This document shows positions 34,863 through 44,608 of a stretch of DNA of 64,000 nucleotides, in pieces. The translations under genes were made by a program, and so were the position numbers. The stretch lies in assembly GCA_963705155.1 (NCBI GenBank), contig CAVPJC010000012.1:62001-126000 (forward strand). The letters are read 5' to 3'. The stretch is from CAVPJC01 sp963705155. GTDB lineage: Bacteria; Chloroflexota; Anaerolineae; Anaerolineales; UBA4823. Position 1 is the first letter of the stretch, and each line of letters begins with the position of its first letter. The notes under the pieces were generated by a model. That model was not told the origin of the DNA and did not search any database. It worked only from the letters and a program-made list of their open reading frames with translations.

Positions 34863-35368
34863 ATGAAGGCTAATGAAATAACGCTTTTCAGAAATTATTT
34901 GGAAGAGCATGATCCGGAGAATAAAGAAGCTCGCCGAACTTTCCATGAAAATTATGAATGGCTGGAAGGTTATTGGCGAAATTCCAAGATAAAAAAATGG
35001 ATACTTTCTGTACTATTTTTGGTGAATGGTTTTGGGTGAACGTCCCACAAATCCGATTTATTTCTATTGATCTGGCAAATCATGGTCGAATTGGGAGTTC
35101 AATGCAGCCCAATTTTGCCCTGACGCAAGATGTAATCGATGCTACTTTCGATTTATTGGCAAGTAGTGGAACTCCAGTGTCCAATTTCAGGGCGGCTATG
35201 ATCCTGGTCCGACAAATTCGTAATAACTTGTTCCATGGAATGAAAATGGAACTAGGTGACAGAGCTGCTTACCAACGAAATAAGGAACTCATTATTCACG
35301 CAAGAGATTTATTGGATGTGATTATCGGACATCTAGAACGGGCAGAGGCTGCATGTCTTCCCACGTAA
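34863..35368 (+). CDS. HEPN-like protein with RNNLFH motif (frameshifted or two ORFs)
   Basis: The C-terminal half contains IRNNLFHG (R-N-N-L-F-H at 35219-35236), fitting the RX4-6H active-site motif of HEPN ribonucleases, followed by a long helix with DLLDVIIGHLE. The N-terminal half (MKANEITLFRNYLEEHD) is in another frame; the two meet near 34960, where AKFQDKKMDTFCTIFGEWFW begins. If the second ORF stands alone it would start at 34958. HEPN proteins commonly act in toxin-antitoxin and abortive-infection systems. The AT-rich composition differs from the flanks. Confidence 0.55.
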
Positions 35369-35378
35369 AAATATTTTG

Positions 35379-35417
35379 TTTTTGTTCGTGGGTATACTAT
35401 ACATATACGAACAAAAA
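35379..35417. promoter_or_regulatory. 11-bp arm palindrome before the zinc-ribbon gene
   Basis: TTTTTGTTCGT (35379-35389) and ACGAACAAAAA (35407-35417) are perfect complements around GGGTATACTATACATAT, which contains TATACT. It ends 19 bases before the ATG at 35437. It is likely an operator around a -10 element. A hairpin terminator for the preceding gene is possible, since the right arm ends in an A run that would be a T run only on the other strand. Confidence 0.45.
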
Positions 35418-35436
35418 GTGGGAGAGGAGCTAGATT

Positions 35437-35631
35437 ATGGGGCCTGGTTCATTTTTACATGGTAATCTGGACCCTCCGAATGATGCTGCGCCTGTCTTTA
35501 TTCGTTGTCCCAATGAAAAATGCAAGAAAAAAATCACAAAGGCCCTATTATCTAATGGGAAAAAAGTGTGCCTATTTTGCAAACAGACGATCCCATTGAA
35601 GTTACTAAAAAAGATAGAGGGCAAGAAATAA
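35437..35631 (+). CDS. Small zinc-ribbon protein
   Basis: A 64-residue protein with two Cys pairs, CPNEKC and CLFC, separated by about 18 residues and followed by a lysine-rich tail. This is a typical zinc ribbon that could bind nucleic acid. AGAGGAG lies 8 bases before the ATG, and the palindrome at 35379-35417 probably controls it. No family is recognised. Confidence 0.6.
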   Translation: MGPGSFLHGNLDPPNDAAPVFIRCPNEKCKKKITKALLSNGKKVCLFCKQTIPLKLLKKIEGKK

Positions 35632-35652
35632 GGAGCTTTACAGAGGACTGAT

Positions 35653-36766
35653 TTGAACGATAGTCTGATCAAAGACATCGGTCGTTCGTATATCGTTTCA
35701 TCGTTACTGCCAGAAAGTTTTTTCGCCATGCTGGCAGTGTTTATTTTTCGCGATTTTTTACCCCCAAATTAAAGACGTTATCACTCAGAGCCAAACCGTT
35801 ATATTAAGCGCTGGCGTTTTAATCCTTGCGTTTTCAATGTGGCTGGCTTTTCTGTTGTTCAGCAGTGTGGATTTTGTTTTCAAGTTATATGAGGGATATT
35901 TTTACCCTGTTTTTCTGAAATGGCCCTCCATATTTCCAATATCGGGTGCAACGCTTCCGCCTGCGAAGATATTTTGAATATATAGAATTAAAAAAGCTTA
36001 TCCCATTTATTGTCAGTGAGGGTGAAAGAGAAGAGGCGGAAGATAAATTGGAATTATTGGAACATGCTTCCAGAAGTCAACTGCTGGAGCACGAAATCTC
36101 TGGCCCAATCAACGAAAACTGGAAAGTCTTTTTACCTACAACCCTGGGAAACATCCTATTGGCAAGTGAGTTGTATCCGTATGAAAAGTATAATCTAAAT
36201 GGATCCATGCTGTTTCCACGCATGTCGATGATTTTTCCACCGGAATTCACCGCACGCTGGAAGAAAAAAACAACCAGGTGGTTTTCCTATTAAATTCTTC
36301 CCTGCTTTCATATTGCATTGGAGTAATAGCTATTATTATTGGAAGCCTGGGAATTCTTGACGGTTCACAATGGCCGCAGTCAGCCCTGTCGATGCTGAAG
36401 ATGATACAAGGGTATCTGCAGCCTGGATTTATCCATATCACCGCTCGAGAATACCTGGGAATTGGCAGTTTTTTAAGTATTTTGGGTTATGGTATTTACA
36501 GGATGAGCTTGAGCGCAGTGAAAGAGTATGCTCTGTTTATTCGCACAAGTTTCGATCTTTACCGTTTCAAGGCCTTGAGGGAGTTGAACCATTCAGTGCC
36601 TAGCAGCCTTGAGCAGGAAAAATTAGTCTGGCGAACGATCAGTCAATACCTGATCGTTGGTGACAGATTGGGCGAAATTAACTTTGATTATCAATTGAAG
36701 AAGGAATTAGACCCATTGCCTGCTGAAAAGAAAAAAAGACTTGGCATCTTTTCGCTATTTCGATAA
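35653..36766 (+). CDS. Membrane protein of unknown function (frameshifted)
   Basis: Begins with a TTG at 35653 preceded by AGAGGA. The readings are NDSLIKDIGRSYIVSSLLPE, then after a break near 35755 a helix VILSAGVLILAFSMWLAFLL. After a second break near 35950 a soluble part follows with FEYIELKKLIPFI and LLEHEISGPINENWKVFLP. After a third near 36280 come two helices (LLSYCIGVIAIIIGSLGIL; ARE YLGIGSFLSILGYGIY) and a charged tail. The total is about 370 residues. I recognise no family. It is AT-rich and lies inside the defence-like region. Confidence 0.5.
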
Positions 36767-36818
36767 TAATATCGCAAAACCTGTGCGTGTTTTACCAACC
36801 GGTCTGTAGATCTCCCAA

Positions 36819-37194
36819 TCACAGATCTGTAAAGGAATTAGACTCACCGTCGTTCACAACTCCCAACCAGAGGGTCGGAGGGTTGTTGTCCATGATCTTC
36901 GTGTACCCAGGAACATCATCATGTAGGTCAATAAGAGACTCTGCCACGCTTGTGTTCAATCTTTGCAGATGCAGGTTGGCAGAATAAATCCTTGAAAGGC
37001 ATAGTTGGTTCTCCCCGGAAAATCGCATTTGCCACCCGTCGTGGGTTAGGTCGGAAATCCCGGATTCGAATTCTGGTATCCTTTGACCCTAGGTGACATA
37101 CCAGGTACCCAGGATTTTGTTCATCTACTCTGAGAGCTCTTTGACCTTGCAAAAAAACGTTAACACTGCCGTGATAGAAAAAATTTTCTGCCAT
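36819..37194 (-). CDS. Small protein of unknown function with SOS-box-like promoter
   Basis: The ATG at 37194 has AGGAAAGGAA upstream and a strong promoter (37225-37252). The first frame, MAENFFYHGSVNVFLQGQRA to about 36990, gives 88 residues. The overlapping frame LQRLNTSVAESLIDLHDDV continues to 36819, so a frame break near 36985 is likely and the whole is about 125 residues. No family is recognised. Confidence 0.45.
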
Positions 37195-37224
37195 AGTGAT
37201 GTAATTCCTTTCCTAATCCATTTC

Positions 37225-37252
37225 ATTATAGAACATATTTTCTAATTGTCAA
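37225..37252 (-). promoter_or_regulatory. Sigma70-type promoter with LexA-like palindrome in the spacer
   Basis: On the minus strand TTGACA (37247-37252) is followed by a 16-base spacer and TATAAT (37225-37230). The spacer and -10 edge carry TAGAACATATTTTCTA (37229-37244), a palindrome in its outer arms and one mismatch from GAACNNNNGTTC. It directs the small gene ending at 36819; the helicase gene on the other strand starts at 37289. Confidence 0.5.
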
Positions 37253-37288
37253 GATTTAGAAGCATTAAATAATTAGAACAAACATGCT

Positions 37289-40200
37289 ATGAAACTCCCG
37301 TACGTTATCGATAACCAAAGTAATAAACTGGCCGATATCCTGAACACGGTCATGGCGGCGCACGCCGGCAGCTCGCTGGATGTGGCTACAGCTTATTTCA
37401 ATGTGGGCGGCTACCGCCTGCTGAGTGAAAACTTGAAGAACCTGCGCAGCTTCAGGCTGCTTCTGGGCTCCAACCAGGCGAAGCGAAAGACCTGGGCCTG
37501 CGCGCCCGGTTGCGGCGCGACCTGGAAGGCGAGGCCTTTTCCGAAGAGACGATGCGCCTGGTGGAAGACCTGATCGCCTACCTGCGCCAACCGCAGGCGG
37601 CGGTGCGCCTGTACGAACACGGCTTCCTGCACGCCAAAAGCTACCTGTTTTACGGCGATAAGGGCGGGCAATTGCCGCTTTTGAGCGCCTGCTGCCGCTG
37701 ATCGGGATCGTGGGCTCGTCGCAACTTTACCGGGCCGGGGCTGAGCACCAACAAAGAACTTAATCTGGCGCATAAGACGCTGCTGGACCGAAGATGAAGT
37801 GGATGACGCCAGGCCCGCGCCGCCGCCGAACATCTGGTGGATGAGCAACGCCAGCAGCAGCATTACCGAAACCAACCGCCGGATTTTAAAGAGCGAAGTT
37901 GGAGCACGCCATTTTGGATCTTGTCGAATGGTATGAACGGCAGTGGGCCGACAGCCGGGACTTCAAAGAGGAGCTGGTCGAGGCTGCTGGACGAATCCAA
38001 GTTTGGCGAATATCCCTATACACCCCTTTGATGTTTATCTCAAAGCCATTTACACCTATTTCAAGACGAGCTGGAGAGCGGCGAAACCGCCGGGGTGCGC
38101 TCGGCGGTAGAGCTTGCGGAGTTCCAGGAAGACGCCGTCAAGAAGGCTCGGCGCATCCTGGCCAAATACGATGGCGTGCTGGTGGGCGATTCGGTGGGCA
38201 TGGGCAAGACCTGGATCGGCAAGAAGTTGTTGGAAGATTACGCCTACCACCAGCGCATGAAAGCCCTGGTGGTATGTCCGGCCTCGCTGCGCGAAATGTG
38301 GCAGCGCGAGCTGGCTTCGGCTACCATCTCAGCCCGGGTGCTTTCACAGGAGCTGCTGGGGCAGATCAACGGGCGGCTTGACCTGAGCGAATATGGCGAT
38401 GTGGATGTGATCCTGATCGACGAAAGCCACAATTTTCGCAGCCGCGGCTCGCAGCGCTACCAGAACATGGAGAGCATTGATCAGCGCCAACCAGGGGCGC
38501 GGGCGCAGCGGCGGGCGCAAGAAACTCATTTTGCTGACCGCCACACCGATAAACAACAACATTTTTGACCTGTACAGCCAGATCACATTGTTTACCCAGA
38601 ACAACCGCAGCTATTTCGCCGGGGCGGGCATCGGCGACCTGTACCGTTACTTCCATGCCGCCCGTATGCAGCTCCCCGATGAGCAAACCAACGCGCGCTC
38701 TTCAACTTGTTGGAAGAGGTCGTCATCCGGCGCACGCGGGCTTTTATCCGCCAGGCCTATCCAAACGCCACCATCCAGGGCAAACCGGTGCGCTGGCCCG
38801 ACCGGCGGTTGCACACCGTGCATTACAACCTGGAGGCCACCTACGAAGGCCTGTACGATGAGATTGTCGGCAACATTGATGGGCTTCGGCTGGCGCAGTA
38901 CAACCTGGAGGCCTATAAGAAGACCGGGCTACTGAACGGGATGAATTCGAAGAGGGCCGCGGCGAAGCCCTGGTGGGGATCTTCAAGAACGCGCTACCTG
39001 AAGCGGTTTGAATCCAGCGTGGACGCTTTCAGGGTGAGCGTGCGCCGGGCGTTGGCTTATACGAAAACATTTGAAGAGTATTTGCTGGGCGGCAAGCTGC
39101 TGGACAGCCGCTCTTTTGAAAAGGCAGTGACCTTCCTCACAACGGAAGACGAGGAAGATGACGCCACGCCTGCATCTGTGGCGGAAGACCTGGAAGAAAA
39201 CGAGCAGGCGCGCCGGTTCCTTGATGGTCTACCCCCGATCGATGCCAGCCAGTATGATCTGCGTGCCCTGCACCATGCCCTGCAGGGAGGATGTGGAACG
39301 GCTGACTGGCATCTGGTACCGCATACGAGATATCCAGCCAGCCCAGGATGATAAATTGACCGCCTTGAAAAGCCTCCTTGCGGGTGATCTGCGTGGGAAG
39401 AAGGTGTTGATCTTTACCTATTACAGGGACACAGCCCGTTACCTGTACCGGCAGCTTGGAATGGAGAATGGGCGCTGTCTGGCGTGCAGAAATTGGCGAC
39501 CCAACCATCCGGCGCATGGACAGCGGGTCGGAAACCAGTGAGCGCACCCGCCTGGTGCAGGCATTTTCGCCGCTGGCCAACAATAAACCCGAGCTGGCAG
39601 GCAGCGAAGCCGAAGTGGATATCCTGGTCTCGACCGATGTGCTCTCCGAGGGCCAGAACCTGCAAGATTGCGGCGTTGTGCTGAACTACGACCTACACTG
39701 GAACCCGACCCGTATGGTACAGCGCGCCGGGCGTGTGGACCGCATCGGATCAGAATTCGAGCAGATCGCCATCTACAACCTGTTTCTGGAGGAAGGGTCT
39801 GGAGTGTTTGCTAGGGTTGGTGGAAAGGTTGAGCAGGAAGATTGCCCAGATCGATGCCACGGGTTTTCTGGATGCCAGTGTGCTGGGCGAAACCGTGCAC
39901 CCGCGTAATTTTAATACATTGAAACGCATCGAAGCCCAGGATAACGGCATTGTGGAGGAGCAGGAGCAGTTGATCGAGCTGGCCAGCAGTGAATACTTGC
40001 TGTAGCAATTGCGCAACTTGTTGGCCAGCGGCGCGAAAGAAAGATTGGAGCTGCTGCCAGATGGCATCCATTCCGGACTGGCTCGCAGCAATTACCGGGG
40101 ATTATTTTTCTACTTCACCGCTCCAGTCCCACAGGGCTCTGATTCGCTTCAACATTACTGGCGCTATTACGACCTGCAAACACGGCAGATACTGGATAAC

Positions 40201-40657
40201 CGCTTTGTGATTGCCAACCTGATTGCCTGCGCCCCTGACACGGCGCGGGTGATTGGCGATGCAGATGTCTTTACAATCCAGGGCAAGGTCCAGGATCATA
40301 TCCTGGCAGCAATCAGCGAACAAACCGCCGTGGAAGCAGCGCCGGCAATCGTTGAGCCCATCCAGCAGACGGTGAAGCTCGTGCTGCGTGCGCTGCTCGA
40401 ACAATCCGCAGGTAGAGCGTTCCCGCGTACGGCAAGCTCTCTCTCGCTTATCACAGCCAATGATGGGGGTGATATTGAAACAGCTCAGAGCCGCCTATGC
40501 AGCCTACCAACAAGGCGAGGATGTAATCAAACTTCTGGAGCAGGTGGAAGGCCTGGGTAAGGGGGAAGTGGAAGACACAAAAGAGACATACAGAGGCCAG
40601 AGACTACTCACGAAGGAAGACCTACACCTGGTGTGCTGGGAGTACGTCTGGTCGTGA
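37289..40657 (+). CDS. PLD-domain SNF2-type helicase (frameshifted, in-frame TAG)
   Basis: ATP-driven DNA translocase of about 1,120 residues. The N-terminal 200 residues are phospholipase D-like (VATAYFNVGGYRLL; HGFLHAKSYLF). The helicase core has Walker A GDSVGMGKTW (near 38190), DESH in ILIDESHNFR and LILLTATPINNN. Motifs V/VI are LVSTDVLSEGQNLQ and WNPTRMVQRAGRVDRIGS. Frame breaks lie near 37490, 37700, 37880, 38030, 38500, 38700, 39290, 39450, 39810 and 40420. An in-frame TAG sits at 40003-40005 with seamless continuation (QLRNLLASGAKER). Such helicases travel with Eco57I-type methylases, so I infer one defence system. Confidence 0.75.
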
Positions 40658-40714
40658 TGAAATTTCCCGGGTAATCGTAAGAGAAACGAGGGTGGTAACA
40701 AATCGCAGAAATCC

Positions 40715-40759
40715 TTGACATTCCATCCCTGCCGCCGTATAATTTAGAACATAAGTTCT
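40715..40759 (+). promoter_or_regulatory. Consensus sigma70 promoter with SOS-box-like palindrome
   Basis: TTGACA (40715-40720), a 17-base spacer and TATAAT (40738-40743) match the sigma70 consensus exactly. AGAACATAAGTTCT (40746-40759) follows at once; its core is GAAC-ATAA-GTTC, the form of LexA sites in Gram-positive bacteria. It stands 87 bases before the effector-binding gene at 40846. A repressor here would cover the transcription start. Confidence 0.6.
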
Positions 40760-40845
40760 TTTTAATCCCCTCCACACAATACATTCCTCTTTGATGATTT
40801 AAAAAGGAGCCCTCCTGTTCTATTCATTTAAACAAGGAGCTTACT

Positions 40846-41307
40846 ATGTCCCAGCCTTGCGAATTGAAAAACCTGCCCGCCCAGCCCACCCTGTGCATCC
40901 GCGCGACCACAAAGGAAGAAGATATCCCGCAGCTTTTTGACCACGCTTACGGCGCAATCTTCGCCCACCTGGCTTCCCAGGGGCAGCAGCCCGCCAGCGC
41001 CCCCTACGCCGCCTACTTCAATATGGATATGCAAAACCTGCAGATGGAAATCGGCTTCCCCGTCAGCCAGGCCTTGCCCGGCGCCGGCGAGATCGTTTCC
41101 GGTGAGCTGCCCGCAGGCGCATACGCCGTCACCATCCACCACGGCCCCTACCAGAAATTGGGGGATTCCTACCAGGCTCTGGCGGAATGGGTCAAAGCCA
41201 GCGGCTACACAGCCACCGGCACCGCTTACGAAATTTACCTGACCGATCCCACCACCGTCGCCCCCCAGCACATCCTCACCGAGCTGCGTTTCCCCCTGGC
41301 AGGTTAA
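40846..41307 (+). CDS. GyrI-like/AraC effector-binding domain protein
   Basis: A single small-molecule-binding domain of 153 residues. Typical segments are PAQPTLCIRATT, APYAAYFN, ELPAGAYAVTIHHGPYQKLGDSYQAL and GTAYEIYLTDP, the last with the ligand-site Glu. AAGGAG lies before the ATG. Members bind hydrophobic drugs or shield gyrase, but nothing here fixes the ligand. The consensus promoter and SOS-box-like site upstream suggest damage- or stress-linked expression. Confidence 0.8.
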   Translation: MSQPCELKNLPAQPTLCIRATTKEEDIPQLFDHAYGAIFAHLASQGQQPASAPYAAYFNMDMQNLQMEIGFPVSQALPGAGEIVSGELPAGAYAVTIHHGPYQKLGDSYQALAEWVKASGYTATGTAYEIYLTDPTTVAPQHILTELRFPLAG

Positions 41308-41324
41308 CGCCTCTCCATCCGGTT

Positions 41325-41516
41325 TATCCGGTTTTATCTGTGCTGATCTGTGTCCATCTGTGGTTTTTTTTTTGGGTTTTATCTGTGTTGATCTGTGCCC
41401 ATCTGTGGTTTCTATTTTGGTTTAACCGGTTTTATCTGTGTTGATCTGTGTCCATCTGTGGTTTCTATTTTGGTTTTTGGTTTTATCTGCTCTGATCTGT
41501 GTCCATCTGTGGTTTG
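41325..41516. repeat. Four tandem copies of an ATCTGTG repeat
   Basis: Four units of about 45-55 bases, each reading TTTATCTGTGTTGATCTGTG then TCCATCTGTGGTTT with small changes, separated by T/G-rich spacers. A related single copy lies at 54868-54900. Non-coding. Confidence 0.75.
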
Positions 41517-41592
41517 ACTTCCCACCCGGTGAACAAAATCCCTCCCTGCAGCGTAGAATTGGTAGACCCCTCACCCCAAAGGAGAACCCGCC

Positions 41593-42822
41593 ATGTCCCC
41601 CGACACCCACACCCTGACATTTGAGCGCAGCCTGCGCGCCCCGCTGCGCCAGGTCTTCAACGCCTTCACCAACGGCACCGCCCTGCGCGAGTGGTTCTGC
41701 GATTACGCCACCACCGAACCGCGCCCCAACGGGCGCATCTACCTGGCCTGGAACAGCGGCTTTTACACCGCCGGGCAGTTCATCCGCACCGAACCCCCGC
41801 AGGATGGCGCTGCCTTTATGTCGTACACCTGGTACGGCAAAGGCGAGCCCGCCGCCACCGAGATCGCCGTCAGCCTCAGCGCCGCCGGAGAAACCGGCAC
41901 CGGAGAAACCGGCACGTCTCTGCGCCTGGAGCACTGCGGTGTGGGCAGCGGCCCCGCCTGGGAAGCCACCCGCGGCGAGATTGTCAAAGGCTGGAACGAG
42001 AGCCTGGATAACCTGGCCTCCACGCTGGAGACCGGTGAAGACCTGCGCTTTGTCAACCGTCCCATGCTCGGCATCACTTTCTCCGATTTCAATGCCGAAA
42101 TCGCCGCCCACCTGGGCGTTCCCATCCAGCAGGCTATCCGCATAGACGAGCCCGTGTCAGGCATGGGCGCCGCCCGCGCCGGCTTGCAGAGCGGCGATGT
42201 GATCTTCGAGATGGACGGACGCCCCGCCATCGATTTTGCCAGCCTGACTGCCGTGCTGCAGTCGCACAAAGCCGGCGACGTGATCGACGTCGCCTTTTAC
42301 CGCGGCCCGCAAAAAATGACCCTGCCCATGCAGCTTTCCCGCCGCCCGCTCCCCGATATCCCTACCAGCCTGTCTGGCCTGGCCGACGCCCTGCGCCCGC
42401 GCTACGCCAAAATGGCTGCCGAGCTCGACGCTCTCTTTGCCGGAGTAAGCGATGAACAGGCCCGCCGCATCCCCACGCCAGGCGAGTGGAGCGCCATGGA
42501 TGTGCTGGCCCATCTCATCCACGGCGAGCACGGCTGGCAGAACGCCATCCAGGAGATGGTTGGCGGTCAGGAGCCGCAGTACGATGATTACGGCGGCAAC
42601 CTCTCTGCCCGCAACCACGCCACCGTCGCAGCCTATGGCACGCTGGCTGCCATGCTCAACGAGCTCAAGCGCGCCGGCGATGAAACCGTTGCCTTCGTCG
42701 CCGGGCTGCCCGCTGAATTTGTTGAGCGCAAAACCACCTTCTGGCGCCTGGCGCTCAACGCCCTGGAGAATCCCTACCATTTTCAGACCCACATGGAGCA
42801 AATGCGCCTCGCCCTGCAGTAA
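41593..42822 (+). CDS. SRPBCC (AHSA1-like) - PDZ - DinB fusion protein
   Basis: Three soluble domains in 409 residues. Residues 5-150 are a START/SRPBCC fold of the AHSA1 type (LTFERSLRAPLRQVFNAFT, LREWFCDYA). About 155-240 is a PDZ domain (RPMLGITF, ARAGLQSGDVIFEMDGRPAIDFASL). About 255-409 is a DinB-like four-helix bundle (RIPTPGEWSAMDVLAHLIHGEHGW, with His residues in the usual metal-binding places). AAAGGAG precedes the ATG. The fusion is unusual; each domain is clear, the joint function is unknown. Confidence 0.85.
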   Translation: MSPDTHTLTFERSLRAPLRQVFNAFTNGTALREWFCDYATTEPRPNGRIYLAWNSGFYTAGQFIRTEPPQDGAAFMSYTWYGKGEPAATEIAVSLSAAGETGTGETGTSLRLEHCGVGSGPAWEATRGEIVKGWNESLDNLASTLETGEDLRFVNRPMLGITFSDFNAEIAAHLGVPIQQAIRIDEPVSGMGAARAGLQSGDVIFEMDGRPAIDFASLTAVLQSHKAGDVIDVAFYRGPQKMTLPMQLSRRPLPDIPTSLSGLADALRPRYAKMAAELDALFAGVSDEQARRIPTPGEWSAMDVLAHLIHGEHGWQNAIQEMVGGQEPQYDDYGGNLSARNHATVAAYGTLAAMLNELKRAGDETVAFVAGLPAEFVERKTTFWRLALNALENPYHFQTHMEQMRLALQ

Positions 42823-42919
42823 AAAACCGGGTCAAAACTAATCTCACAATAACGCTCATTTTCATTATAATTGCGTTATTCTGCGCGCCGTTTGTGCGCC
42901 ACATTCCCTGGAGAGAATT

Positions 42920-44194
42920 TTGACCCACCGCATCCTGATCCGTCTATTGCCCTTCGCCCTGGCATTGCTGCTCCTGGCGGCCTGCCGGGCGAAGGCTGCC
43001 CCATCCCCCACCATCGGGGCGGACGGCGATGTTCCTACCAACAGCGCCCTCCCTACAATCTCACCCACCCCCGTAGGGGCGGACAGCGCCGTTCCAACGA
43101 ACGGTGTCCGCCCCACCCCCACCGCCTCACCACCGCCGGACATCACCGTACCAACGAGCAGCGCCATCCCCACAACCCCTCCCACCGCCTCCGCCACCGA
43201 AACCCTCCCCGCGCCAACCGCGGCAGCTCCAGCCACAGCCTCAGCTACGCCTGAAGTCTCCCCCACCTCGCCGCCCCCAGCGTCCACTGCCGCCGCTCCT
43301 GCGGCCTGCAAAGACCAGGCCACTTTTGTGGATGACGTCACCATCCCGGATGATACCCTCGTCCGCCAGGGCGAGAGCTTCATCAAGACCTGGCGCGTGC
43401 TCAATTCCGGCGAGTGCGCCTGGGATGGCGCCTATTCCCTGGTTTTTTCCGGCGGCGAAGTTTTCAATGCCCCGCTCGCCAACCCGCTGCCTGCCGCCGC
43501 CCCCGGCGAGATGGTGGACATCTCGGTGAGCATGACCGCTCCACCCCGCGGCGGCACCTACGTCTCGAACTGGGAATTTCAGAACCCCGCTGGCGAGCGT
43601 TTTGGTGTGGGTTTCACCGGCTCCGGCCCGCTGTGGGCCAGGGTGGCGGTCGCATTCTACATCCCTCCGGGTGAGAACCCGCAGGGCGACACCGGCGGCG
43701 CCGGGGGCAGCGCCGGGGGCAGTGCCGGCGGCGGCGCCGCCGCACCCACCCCCGAACCGGTTTCCGCCGCCTGCCCCGCAACCCGAGACACCAGCGCAGA
43801 GTCCATCATCCTGTCTTCCATTAACCAGGCCCGCCAGCAAAACGGTCTGGATGCGCTTTCGCTCTCTTCCCAGCTCACCGCCGCCGCCCTGGCGCACAGC
43901 ACCGATATGGCCTGCAACGGTATTGTCAGCCACACCGGCTCGGATGGCACCAGCTGGTACGACCGGGTCTCCGCCCAGGGCTACGCCAACTACAATTCTG
44001 CCCGCGAGAACATCTACGTGGGCAACCCCGCTTTCGGCGGCGACGCCAACGGCGCGTTCAACTGGTGGTGGAACAGCCCGATCCACCACGATAACATGCT
44101 CAATCCCACCGTCAGCGAGATCGGCATTGCCTACGTTTTCAACCCGCAGAGCGAGTACGGCGGTTACTACACCACCGTCTTCGCCAGACCTTGA
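42920..44194 (+). CDS. Secreted lipoprotein with NBR1-like Ig and CAP/SCP domains
   Basis: Cell-surface lipoprotein of 424 residues. The TTG start gives a signal peptide with lipobox LLAAC. A Pro/Thr/Ala-rich linker (about 25-125) is followed by an NBR1-type Ig domain (FVDDVTIPDDTLVRQGESF, FIKTWRVLNSGECAW, GTYVSNWEFQNP). A Gly-rich linker leads to a CAP domain (INQARQQNGLDAL, AALAHSTDMACN, SHTGSDGTSWYDRV, ARENIYVG) with the two His residues of the family pocket. Such proteins are common in Chloroflexota and other environmental bacteria. Confidence 0.85.
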   Translation: MTHRILIRLLPFALALLLLAACRAKAAPSPTIGADGDVPTNSALPTISPTPVGADSAVPTNGVRPTPTASPPPDITVPTSSAIPTTPPTASATETLPAPTAAAPATASATPEVSPTSPPPASTAAAPAACKDQATFVDDVTIPDDTLVRQGESFIKTWRVLNSGECAWDGAYSLVFSGGEVFNAPLANPLPAAAPGEMVDISVSMTAPPRGGTYVSNWEFQNPAGERFGVGFTGSGPLWARVAVAFYIPPGENPQGDTGGAGGSAGGSAGGGAAAPTPEPVSAACPATRDTSAESIILSSINQARQQNGLDALSLSSQLTAAALAHSTDMACNGIVSHTGSDGTSWYDRVSAQGYANYNSARENIYVGNPAFGGDANGAFNWWWNSPIHHDNMLNPTVSEIGIAYVFNPQSEYGGYYTTVFARP

Positions 44195-44217
44195 GCCTTC
44201 CATCAGTGGGTTTTGAG

Positions 44218-44451
44218 ATGAGATCCACTAAAATGATCAGTTCGTATCTAAATCAAGATGAGCTATCTATCACCAAGGAAGGGGAATTGCGGGATGTTCT
44301 TCGCGATTTATTGAGGCACGGGAATAGTATTGCCTTGCTGGAGTTGCCTGATTCTGGCGTTTTAACTATCGGAGTTAGGACGCCTTTTGGCATTGTGGAA
44401 TATATAGATGAAGATCGATCTCCACCTTATTTAGTCTCAAGAGATGACTAG
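44218..44451 (+). CDS. Imm1-like immunity protein (putative)
   Basis: A 77-residue protein. The segment ALLELPDSGVLTIGVRTPFG followed by IVEYIDEDRSPPYLVSRD resembles the beta-strand core of Imm1-type immunity proteins of contact-dependent toxins. I use the ATG at 44218; the ATG at 44233 is an alternative. No toxin of that type is seen next to it. AT-rich compared with the preceding gene. Confidence 0.45.
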   Translation: MRSTKMISSYLNQDELSITKEGELRDVLRDLLRHGNSIALLELPDSGVLTIGVRTPFGIVEYIDEDRSPPYLVSRDD

Positions 44452-44608
44452 AAAAACGATGAGCAAGAACTCTTTTGTTGAATTTGATTCAGGCGGTACA
44501 TCAACCCCAATACCTAGAAAAAATTGCCTGCCGTTTAAATGTGTGGTTGAGATTGTTGTGTTCTTTCTACGGAATTCAAAAATTGCCGGATCATGCAAGG
44601 CGGATTGA
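44444..44608 (+). CDS. Possible small ORF after the Imm1-like gene
   Basis: A 54-codon reading that starts 8 bases before the end of the Imm1-like gene (MTRKTMSKNSFVEFDSGG, then FKCVVEIVVFFLR). It has no recognised family and a competing ORF exists on the opposite strand, so it may not be real. Confidence 0.25.
   Translation: MTRKTMSKNSFVEFDSGGTSTPIPRKNCLPFKCVVEIVVFFLRNSKIAGSCKAD

Noticed and set aside
28316..40657. A complete DISARM system
   Set aside because: No DUF1998 (DrmB) or DrmA helicase is present, and the PLD domain is fused to the SNF2 helicase; only a loose resemblance remains.
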